Shown here: positions 1-5,282 of the stretch, one piece after another
How positions within the stretch are numbered: the stretch's first letter is position 1
Layout of the letters: every line of letters starts with the position of its first letter
Origin: Anaerolineales bacterium
GTDB lineage: Bacteria > Chloroflexota > Anaerolineae > Anaerolineales > UBA11657
Assembly: GCA_947503585.1 (NCBI GenBank)
Contig: CANNEJ010000083.1
Span: 1-6,621 of the forward strand
Reading direction: 5' to 3'
Length of the DNA: 6,621 nucleotides
Translations under genes and position numbers: made by a program
Notes under the pieces: generated by a model
Told to the model about the DNA's origin: nothing
Database searches by the model: none
Seen by the model: only the letters and a program-made list of their open reading frames with translations

Positions 1-1
1 G

Positions 2-916
2 GTTGCGCGCCAGCTGCAGCAGCACTGGCCGGTGCCGGTGGTGCACATGGCCCACACGCTGGGTGTTATGAAGAATCGCGTGGCACTCAGTGCAGCCGAG
101 CAGGAGCCGCAGCTGCGCCTGGATACGGAGCAACGCTTGCTGCGCTGGGCCAACCATACCGTGGCGGCTACCATTGCGGAAGAAATGCAACTGCGCTGGC
201 TGCTGCACAATGACAATGCCACCGTGCGCGTCATTCCGCCCGGGGTGGACACGCAGCGCTTTCGCCCGACTGACCGGGCTGCTGCGCGGGCTGCGATCGG
301 AGTCGATGCGGATGCGAACATGCTCCTGTTTGTCGGGCGCATCGAACCGCTGAAGGGCGCGGACACCCTGCTGCAGGCCGTGCAGCTGTTGCGCGCCCGC
401 GGTGAACTGCCGGCCCGGTTGTCGCTTTCCATTATTGGCGGTGACCCGGACCAGCCGCGTGAGGCGCGCCTGGCGGAATTGCAGCGCCTAATGGAATTGC
501 GCGACGAGCTTGGGCTGGGCGAGGTTGTCACATTTCTGGGCAAGCGCGCGCAGGAGACGCTGCCCGATTACTACGTGGCCGCGGATGTGGTCGTCATGCC
601 TTCGCTCTACGAATCGTTTGGCATGGTGGCGCTTGAAGCGATGGCGTGCGGCACGCCGGTGGTGGCATCGCAGGTGGGCGGTTTGGCGTACTTGGTGCGC
701 GATGGCGAGACCGGGTACTTGGTTCCGGACCGCGATCCGGCTGAGCTGGCAGACCGTTTAAGCCGGCTGCTGTCCAACCCGCAGCTGCGCGCGCAAATGG
801 GTGCGCAGGCCGTGCGGCACGCGCGCACTTATGCCTGGCCGGACATCACGCGCAAAATTATCGGGCTGTATGCGGATGCGGTGCGCGGGTTTGTGGCGCC
901 GGCGGCCGCAGAGTGA
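2..916 (+). CDS. GT4-family glycosyltransferase, C-terminal part (5' end outside window)
   Basis: This is a retaining, GT-B fold glycosyltransferase of family GT4 that would transfer a sugar from a nucleotide-sugar donor to an acceptor that the sequence does not reveal. The frame is open to the left edge, so the true start lies outside and only the last 304 residues are visible. The linker reads HTLGVMKN, then a region like MshA and sucrose-phosphate synthase relatives, then VIPPGVDTQRF at the start of the donor-binding Rossmann domain. The phosphate-binding Arg and Lys lie in GRIEPLKG (about 334-357). The E-x7-E motif ESFGMVALE has its glutamates at 611 and 635, followed by GTPVVAS and GGLAYLV, the usual C-terminal GT4 signature. 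No signal peptide or membrane segment is visible in this part, so it is probably cytoplasmic or peripheral. Its TGA overlaps the start of the LysE-type gene, implying an operon. Family is secure. A specific MshA (mycothiol) role is not supported, because similar proteins are common outside mycothiol producers. Confidence 0.93.
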   Translation, partial: VARQLQQHWPVPVVHMAHTLGVMKNRVALSAAEQEPQLRLDTEQRLLRWANHTVAATIAEEMQLRWLLHNDNATVRVIPPGVDTQRFRPTDRAAARAAIGVDADANMLLFVGRIEPLKGADTLLQAVQLLRARGELPARLSLSIIGGDPDQPREARLAELQRLMELRDELGLGEVVTFLGKRAQETLPDYYVAADVVVMPSLYESFGMVALEAMACGTPVVASQVGGLAYLVRDGETGYLVPDRDPAELADRLSRLLSNPQLRAQMGAQAVRHARTYAWPDITRKIIGLYADAVRGFVAPAAAE

Positions 917-1566
917 CCGGGTTGGTGCTGGCAGCGTTCGGGCTCGGCCTGGCTTTGTGTGCGCCGCCGGGCGTGGTCTTTGCCGAGACCGTGCGGCGCG
1001 GGTTGGGGCGCGGTTTTCGTGCGGCACTTGGCGTGCAAATGGGCTCGCTGGTGGGCGATGGCACTTGGGCGGCACTGGCGCTCGGCGGCGCCGCACTGTT
1101 GGCGCAGCAATGGCTGCTGCGTTTGGTACTGGGTGCGGTGGGCGTTACGCTGCTGTTGTACCTGGCATGGAAAGCATTGCGCGATGCGTGGCGCCCGCAT
1201 GCGCCGGCGGAGCGTGCGGCTGGCACGCCGCTTGGCGGCGCAACCGCGCCCGCGGCAGTACGCGGCGATTTTGCAATCGGCGCAGCCCTCTCGCTCAGCA
1301 ATCCTTTCAACATCGTGTTCTGGCTGGGCGTGGGTGGCGGCGTGCTATCGGCGCACGTGGCGGAGCCATATGCCGTGCACTACCTTGCATTCTTTGGGTC
1401 CTTTCTTGCTGCGTGCGTCGTGTGGGGAACTTTGATGGCAGCGCTTGTGGCTTACGGCCGGCGTTTTCTAGATGGGTATTTGTTCCGCGTGGTGAATGCG
1501 GTGTGCGGGCTGGCCCTGCTTTATTTCGCAGCCGGCCTGTTCGAGCAGCTGCTAATACCTGGCTAA
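913..1566 (+). CDS. LysE-family transporter (amino-acid/metabolite exporter)
   Basis: A 217-residue integral membrane protein of the LysE/RhtB exporter superfamily (PF01810 type), a family that exports amino acids or related small metabolites across the inner membrane. Length is normal for the family. Six hydrophobic segments can be drawn at roughly residues 2-24, 38-62, 66-86, 120-145, 153-178 and 188-212, with a polar Ala/Pro-rich loop at about 92-118. Family motifs are CAPPGVVFAETVRRGLG near the first helix, GSLVGDGTW at 44-52, and SLSNPFNIVFW at 127-137, which corresponds to the conserved NP-x(n)-FW stretch. The GTG start at 913 overlaps the preceding TGA as GTGA and has no clear Shine-Dalgarno of its own, so translation is probably coupled to the glycosyltransferase. 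The substrate cannot be deduced. The gene ends only 10 bases from the end of the converging gene. Confidence 0.88.
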   Translation: MTGLVLAAFGLGLALCAPPGVVFAETVRRGLGRGFRAALGVQMGSLVGDGTWAALALGGAALLAQQWLLRLVLGAVGVTLLLYLAWKALRDAWRPHAPAERAAGTPLGGATAPAAVRGDFAIGAALSLSNPFNIVFWLGVGGGVLSAHVAEPYAVHYLAFFGSFLAACVVWGTLMAALVAYGRRFLDGYLFRVVNAVCGLALLYFAAGLFEQLLIPG

Positions 1567-1576
1567 ATCCGGGCTG

Positions 1577-2494
1577 TTATCCGGCCACGCGGTCCGGCCG
1601 CATGATGTACTCCCACCAGTTGTGTGACACCTGTGTGCTGCTGCCGGTTGTGTGCGGCAAGCGCTGCAGCCACCACAGGTGGTGCGCCCGAATGTCGCCG
1701 CCGCCCCAGTCTGTGCAATTCATCGGGCGGGGTTCTCCGCCCAACTCTGGAAAGTTCAGCCAGCGGTCTGCGCTGCATTGGACTGGCATGATGCTGCCCC
1801 ATTCGTAGTCACGTTCGCTGTTGGGCGCAAAGTGCACATTGCCGCACTCCGCCCGGCCGGGATGCGTGCGTTCGTGGCGCGTGAAGCGCTCCCATAAGTT
1901 GTGCGCGGCCGGCACTTGGGCAAACACCTGCGCCATGATGGATTCTGTGCGGTGCCCCAGGTTCTCCAGCATTTCGCCGGGCCCGCGCTCGTAGTTGAAT
2001 CCCATAATCACAAAGCGCCGCCCGGCTGCGCCTGTGTTGGCAAGCGGCGGCGCATTGCACCAAAACGCATCCGGCCCGCCCATGATCGATTCGTAATAAC
2101 CCGCGTACGGGAATGCAATTAGCCACACCTCGTCAATTTCATCGGCGTGCACGCGCTGCAGAATGTTGAAGCGCTGGATCAAGCGCATGTAATCAACCGC
2201 GTCCGGTTGGTGGAAGCCGCGTCCGCTGCGCCAGCAATCCAGATAATGCTCCGCAGTGTAAGTGAAGCCGTCCAGCTTTGCGGGAAACGCGTCCACCAGC
2301 ACGCGCTCCACAATGCGGTAGTGCACTCTGCCGTGGCTGGCCAGCACCACATCTGCGCAATATTGGCGGGCCAATTCATCGGGGTCGTTCCAGCCCAGCG
2401 CCCGGTGCAGGCATTGGTGGCGCTGGGCATCTACCAGTGGATCATGGATGATGAGCAGCACGCGCTGCTCGAGCTGCTCCGGAAGTTGTGTCAA
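1577..2494 (-). CDS. Conserved protein of unknown function, Trp/His/Cys-rich
   Basis: A 305-residue protein of unknown biochemical role. I recognise its pattern as a family seen in Chloroflexota and some other bacteria, but can name no function. An N-terminal hydrophobic strand (RVLLIIHDPLV, 11-21) is followed by GWNDPDELARQY and DGFTYTAEHYLDCW. The middle has DEVWLIAFPYAGYYES (121-136), FWCNAPP (144-150) and MGFNYERGPGEMLE (164-177). The last third is dense in potential metal or carbohydrate ligands: ECGNVHFAPNSERDYEWG (216-233), C240, C260, WGGGDIRAHHLWWL (263-276) and NWWEY (292-296). No signal peptide or transmembrane helix is convincing, so it is probably soluble. The start is a TTG at 2494, preceded 10 nt upstream by GGAAG. 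The frame is closed at the TGA ending the upstream oxidoreductase, and only a CTG at 2500 is an alternative nearby start. It lies 27 nt after the DsbA-like selenoprotein on the same strand, so the two are likely co-transcribed. That pairing may hint at a redox- or cysteine-related role, but this is inference. Confidence 0.85.
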   Translation of the reverse strand: MTQLPEQLEQRVLLIIHDPLVDAQRHQCLHRALGWNDPDELARQYCADVVLASHGRVHYRIVERVLVDAFPAKLDGFTYTAEHYLDCWRSGRGFHQPDAVDYMRLIQRFNILQRVHADEIDEVWLIAFPYAGYYESIMGGPDAFWCNAPPLANTGAAGRRFVIMGFNYERGPGEMLENLGHRTESIMAQVFAQVPAAHNLWERFTRHERTHPGRAECGNVHFAPNSERDYEWGSIMPVQCSADRWLNFPELGGEPRPMNCTDWGGGDIRAHHLWWLQRLPHTTGSSTQVSHNWWEYIMRPDRVAG

Positions 2495-2511
2495 GTGCAG
2501 TGCGCTTCCGG
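2479..2511 (-). promoter_or_regulatory. Inverted repeat enclosing the start codon of the unknown gene (possible translational coupling)
   Basis: Two perfect 7-base arms, CCGGAAG (2511-2505 in mRNA order) and CTTCCGG (2485-2479), flank a 19-nt loop that contains the TTG start at 2494. The 5' arm includes GGAAG, the only Shine-Dalgarno-like stretch for that gene. If the RNA folds, the ribosome site would be masked until a ribosome ending the upstream gene at 2522 melts it. The pairing is read directly from the sequence. The function is inference, and a 7-bp match in GC-rich DNA can occur by chance. Confidence 0.3.
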
Positions 2512-2521
2512 CCGCGCGGGC

Positions 2522-3145
2522 TCAATCAGCGCTGGCGTAGCCCTGCGCAATGCATTCGTCCGCAGCGCGCCGCAGCACATCCACCGGCTGCGCGCCGGAA
2601 ACCAAAAACCGTTCACCGAAAATCATCGCGGGCACGCCGCTGATGCCAAGTGCGCGGGCTTCGTCCAAGTCTGCCTGTACCTCAGCGCGGTGCGCGCCGT
2701 TCTGCACCGCGGCCAGGAATTCAATCGGCGACAGGCCAATGCCGGCTGCGATTGTGCCGAGCGCTGTGTAGTCATCCAGGCGCAAGCCGGCTTGCCAGTG
2801 TGCTTTAAAACACGCATGCACATACTCGAGTTCCAGCCCGTGCAGCCGGGCAAACTTGCTGCCTTCAAGCGCCGGTCGCGAATCGACGCCAAATGCGCCG
2901 GCGCGCATCTCCAACCCGAAGCGTTCGCGCGCGGTTGTAAACATTTCATCCTGTTTGGAGTCAATCATTGTGCGGAACTTCGCGGCCTGTTCCGGGCCGC
3001 CCGGGAACTTGCCTCCGGGCAGCAGTTCGTATGCGCGCCAGTCGACGGTGATGCTGTGCGTTTGCGAGAGCGAGTCCAGACCGGACTCGGCCATGAAGCA
3101 CCACGGTCAGACGAAGTCGCTGAAGATTTTAATGTTGACCGGCAT
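2522..3145 (-). CDS. DsbA/FrnE-like thiol:disulfide oxidoreductase, predicted selenoprotein (Sec13)
   Basis: A thioredoxin-fold oxidoreductase of the DsbA family, FrnE-like subgroup, expected to catalyse thiol-disulfide chemistry in the cytoplasm; no signal peptide is present. Read with an in-frame UGA as selenocysteine it is 207 residues, normal for FrnE proteins. The ATG at 3145 begins MPVNIKIFSDFV-U-PWCFMAE, which is the standard beta1/active-site segment with Sec13 in place of the first Cys of CPWC and resolving Cys16. The helical insertion follows (WRAYELLPGG from 36). The cis-Pro loop is GVP at 170-172, and the family C-terminal signature is VSGAQP at 182-187. Starting at the ATG at 3094 instead would give a 190-residue protein lacking beta1 and the first redox residue, which is implausible for an otherwise intact domain. 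A SECIS-like hairpin follows the UGA. No good Shine-Dalgarno precedes 3145. It heads a minus-strand pair with the unknown gene and is divergent from ligA. Alternatives are a nonsense mutation or sequencing error at that codon; the hairpin and the exact position argue against both. The selenocysteine machinery (selA, selB, selC, selD) is not in this window. Confidence 0.87.
3071..3089 (-). promoter_or_regulatory. Bacterial SECIS-like hairpin
   Basis: In mRNA sense the sequence is CGAGUCC - GGUCU - GGACUCG: a perfect 7-bp stem with a 5-nt loop. It begins 18 nt after the UGA, and the loop occupies nt 25-29 after it. After a C/C mismatch, two more pairs (G-U, G-C) are possible below. As I recall it, the E. 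coli fdhF SECIS has the apical loop AGGUCU, whose G and U contact SelB, so the GGUCU loop here keeps that core. The loop is about two codons further from the UGA than in fdhF, which is within the variation known for bacterial SECIS elements. It would recruit SelB with Sec-tRNA to the UGA at 3109-3107. Confidence 0.8.
3107..3109 (-). other. In-frame UGA, predicted selenocysteine codon (Sec13)
   Basis: The plus strand reads tca, so the mRNA reads UGA. It is in frame with both the upstream segment from ATG 3145 and the downstream 190-residue frame. Flanking residues are DFV before and PWCF after. In homologues this is the nucleophilic, N-terminal Cys of the CxxC motif, the usual place for Cys-to-Sec exchange in thioredoxin-fold selenoproteins. 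Confidence 0.85.
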
Positions 3146-3195
3146 GATGTTGGTATGCGCTACCGCGGTTGCCAGAGCCGGCAGCGGACGCCAAA

Positions 3196-3201
3196 AGTAT
3201 A
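3196..3201 (-). promoter_or_regulatory. Candidate -10 element for the selenoprotein gene
   Basis: Read on the minus strand this is TATACT, five of six matches to TATAAT. It almost coincides with the ligA -10 on the other strand. It would start RNA near 3189 and leave a leader of about 44 nt before the ATG at 3145. No convincing -35 is seen at the expected position, which lies inside the first codons of ligA. Confidence 0.35.
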
Positions 3202-3203
3202 AT
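3198..3203 (+). promoter_or_regulatory. Perfect -10 element for ligA, predicting a leaderless transcript
   Basis: TATAAT matches the sigma70-type -10 consensus at all six positions, in otherwise GC-rich DNA. It ends 7 bases before the ATG at 3211, so transcription should begin at about 3210-3211, at or one base before the start codon. No -35 match is found at 16-18 bp spacing. A TTGCCA at 3169-3174 lies 23 bp upstream, which is too far for a usual promoter. Confidence 0.65.
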
Positions 3204-3210
3204 CCTGTTT

Positions 3211-5235
3211 ATGAACTACCAGCAGGCACAGGTGCGGGCGGCGCGACTGCGCGCCGAACTGCATGCGCACAACCATCGCTACCACGTGCTGCAGGCGCCG
3301 GTTGTAGCCGATGGCGAGTACGACGCGTTGCTGCGTGAGCTGGCCGGACTTGAGGCTGCGCACCCGCAGCTGGTGGCGGTGGATTCGCCCACGCAGCGCG
3401 TGGGCGGCGGCGTGGCGGAGAAGTTTGCCAAGGTGCGCCATCCGCAGCCGATCCTCAGCCTGGCAAACGCGTTCGGCGGCGCCGAGGTGGATGCGTGGTT
3501 TGCGCGCATCGTCAAGCTTGACGAGCGGGTTGCCGAATCGGCTTTCGTAGTCGAACCGAAAATTGACGGGCTCACCGTTGTACTGCACTACGAAGATGGC
3601 ATTTTTGTGCTGGGTGCCACGCGCGGCGATGGCGAAACCGGTGAGGACATTACTGCCAACCTGCGCACGGTGCGGGCGCTCCCGCTGCGGCTGCCGGCGG
3701 ATGATAGCGCCACGCTCAAGGCGCCGCACCGGCTGGTGGTGCGCGGCGAGGCTTTCTTTCCCACCGCAGCCTTTGAGACGTGGAACAGCAGCCTGGCAGC
3801 TGCTGGCGAGCGCACGTATGTAAATCCGCGCAACGCTGCTTCCGGCGCGCTGCGCCAGCTGGATTCGAGCCTTACGGCTGCCCGTCCGATTGCGTTGCTG
3901 TGCTATCAGATCTTGGAGATGGAGGGCGCGGTTGCGGCGACACAGTGGCAGGTACTGGAACTTTTGCGGGCACTTGGTTTCCCCGTAGCTCCCACAGCCA
4001 GGCGGTGCAAGACGCTGTCAGATGCAATTGCGGAATGCGAGAGCTGGGCGGAGCGCCGCGATACGCTGGGCTATGGCACTGATGGACTGGTCATTAAGCT
4101 TGATGACCTTGTGTTGCAGCGCGAGCTTGGATATTCTGGAAAAGATCCGCGCGGTGCGGTTGCGTTTAAGTTTCCGTCGCAGGAAGTTACAACTCAGCTG
4201 TTGGATATTGGCGTGAACGTTGGCCGCACCGGCGTGCTCACGCCGTTTGCCAGCCTTGCAGCCGTGGAGGTGGGCGGCGTTACCGTGCGCAACGCTACGC
4301 TGCATAACTTTGACTTCATTGCCGAGAAGGACATCCGCATCGGCGATCGCGTGCTCATCAAGCGCGCGGGCGAGGTGATCCCATACATCATCGGCGTGAT
4401 GCCCGGTGCGCGCACTGCCAAGTTGCGCAGCTACAAGCCGCCCGCTGTTTGCCCGGAGTGCAGCGCGCCCGTGCAGCAAACCGCGGGCGAGGTGGCGTTG
4501 TATTGCGTGAACGCTGCGTGTCCGGCGCAGCGCAAGCGCAACCTTGAGCATTTCGCCGGACGCTCTGCAATGGATGTTGAAGGGTTGGGGGAACGGGTGG
4601 CGGAGCAATTGGTGGATGCCGGGTTGGTACAGGATGCGGCGGATATCTTTATGCTGACCAAAGAGCAGCTGCTTGGCTTGGAGGGATTTGCCGAGAAGAA
4701 GGCATCCAGCCTGTTGGCGGCCATTGCCGTGGTGCGCACGCGGCCGCTGGAGCGGCTGCTTATTGCGCTGGGCATGCGGGGCGTGGGCGATGTGCTGGCG
4801 CGCGATCTGGCAGCGCGCTTCGGATCCTTGGATGCGTTGCAGGCTTGTGATGCGGCGGAGCTGCAGTTGCTGGACGGCGTAGGGCCGGCGACGGCTGCGG
4901 CAATTTCGGACTGGTTTGCGCAGCCGGGAAACCAGCAGTTGCTGCACAAGCTGCGCGCCGCCAATTGCTGGCCGGTGCAGGCGGCGCGTGCGCAGCCGCT
5001 TGCCGGGCCGCTCAGTGGCAAGACCTTCGTAATCACGGGTACGCTGCCCGGCCTTAGCCGCGAAGCGGCAGCGCTGCTGATCACCGGCGCCGGCGGTAAA
5101 GTGTCCGGTTCTGTCAGCAGTAAAACCAGCTATTTACTGGCTGGGGAGAACGCCGGCAGCAAGTTAACCCGCGCGCAAGAGCTGGGCGTTCTGGTAATAG
5201 ATGCGGCCGCGCTCAGAGATATAATCTCGGGATAG
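3211..5235 (+). CDS. ligA: NAD+-dependent DNA ligase LigA
   Basis: Seals nicks in duplex DNA during replication and repair, using NAD+ to form an enzyme-AMP intermediate. At 674 residues it is full length (E. coli is about 671). Domain Ia carries HNHRYHVLQAP and ADGEYD (21-38). The nucleotidyltransferase domain has SLANAF (83-88), the adenylation motif KIDG with catalytic Lys117, then GDGETGEDITANLRTV, VVRGEAFF, NPRNAASGALRQLD, TDGLVIKLDD and AFKFPSQE. The OB fold includes VGRTGVLTP and TVRNATLHN. A four-cysteine zinc finger follows (C414, C417, C432, C437), then helix-hairpin-helix repeats (about 480-590) and a C-terminal BRCT domain (about 598-674, LSGKTFVITGTLPG). The ATG at 3211 is chosen over a TTG at 3169 because it gives the family N-terminus and because a perfect -10 box lies between them, so the TTG would lie upstream of the predicted transcript. 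There is no Shine-Dalgarno, consistent with leaderless translation. Confidence 0.97.
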   Translation: MNYQQAQVRAARLRAELHAHNHRYHVLQAPVVADGEYDALLRELAGLEAAHPQLVAVDSPTQRVGGGVAEKFAKVRHPQPILSLANAFGGAEVDAWFARIVKLDERVAESAFVVEPKIDGLTVVLHYEDGIFVLGATRGDGETGEDITANLRTVRALPLRLPADDSATLKAPHRLVVRGEAFFPTAAFETWNSSLAAAGERTYVNPRNAASGALRQLDSSLTAARPIALLCYQILEMEGAVAATQWQVLELLRALGFPVAPTARRCKTLSDAIAECESWAERRDTLGYGTDGLVIKLDDLVLQRELGYSGKDPRGAVAFKFPSQEVTTQLLDIGVNVGRTGVLTPFASLAAVEVGGVTVRNATLHNFDFIAEKDIRIGDRVLIKRAGEVIPYIIGVMPGARTAKLRSYKPPAVCPECSAPVQQTAGEVALYCVNAACPAQRKRNLEHFAGRSAMDVEGLGERVAEQLVDAGLVQDAADIFMLTKEQLLGLEGFAEKKASSLLAAIAVVRTRPLERLLIALGMRGVGDVLARDLAARFGSLDALQACDAAELQLLDGVGPATAAAISDWFAQPGNQQLLHKLRAANCWPVQAARAQPLAGPLSGKTFVITGTLPGLSREAAALLITGAGGKVSGSVSSKTSYLLAGENAGSKLTRAQELGVLVIDAAALRDIISG

Positions 5236-5237
5236 AT

Positions 5238-5258
5238 GCGCCGGGCCAAACCCGGTGC
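5238..5258 (+). terminator. Hairpin after ligA (possible terminator or processing site, no U-tract)
   Basis: The arms GCGCCGGG (5238-5245) and CCCGGTGC (5251-5258) form an 8-bp stem with one G-U pair around the 5-nt loop CCAAA. It begins 3 bases after the ligA stop and is the only strong hairpin in the 47-nt gap before the next gene. It is followed by TCACTTACCC rather than a T run, so classical intrinsic termination is doubtful. It could attenuate, or protect the 3' end of, the ligA message. Confidence 0.4.
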
Positions 5259-5282
5259 TCACTTACCCACATTAGGTTGTTT

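Noticed and set aside
1582..1600. CGGCC...GGCCG inverted repeat near the convergent gene ends, a possible bidirectional terminator.
   Set aside because: Only 5 bp with a 9-nt loop, no T-tract on either strand, and it lies inside the coding end of the minus-strand gene.
801..1808. Plus-strand 335-codon frame overlapping the LysE-type gene, and the 4018-4947 minus-strand frame overlapping ligA.
   Set aside because: Both are Arg/Ala/Cys/His-rich shadows of strongly supported genes, with no recognisable motifs.
2522..2524. The TGA ending the DsbA-like gene is in the same frame as the next gene; a second Sec or readthrough fusion was considered.
   Set aside because: The oxidoreductase domain is complete just before it, no conserved redox context surrounds the codon, and the next gene has its own plausible start and ribosome-site-like sequence 27 nt on. 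The hairpin downstream has a 19-nt loop, unlike a SECIS.
2522..3094. Reading the DsbA-like gene as a truncated or pseudogenised protein starting at 3094.
   Set aside because: The frame upstream of the TGA is conserved-looking to an ATG, the rest of the gene has no other lesions, and a SECIS-like hairpin follows the TGA.
3152..3169. Inverted repeat GGTA-TGCGC-TACC overlapping the palindrome ACCGCGGT in the leader of the selenoprotein gene, a possible operator.
   Set aside because: The arms are only 4 bases and the palindrome 8 bases, within chance expectation in GC-rich sequence; no known operator matches.
2147..3202. Long plus-strand open frame of 351 codons antisense to the oxidoreductase and unknown genes.
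   Set aside because: It lies opposite two clearly recognisable proteins and its translation resembles no family. Long antisense frames are common in GC-rich DNA.
3169..3210. Alternative upstream TTG start for ligA adding 14 residues.
   Set aside because: The added residues are not family-like, and the perfect -10 box lies inside this segment, so it would not be transcribed from that promoter.
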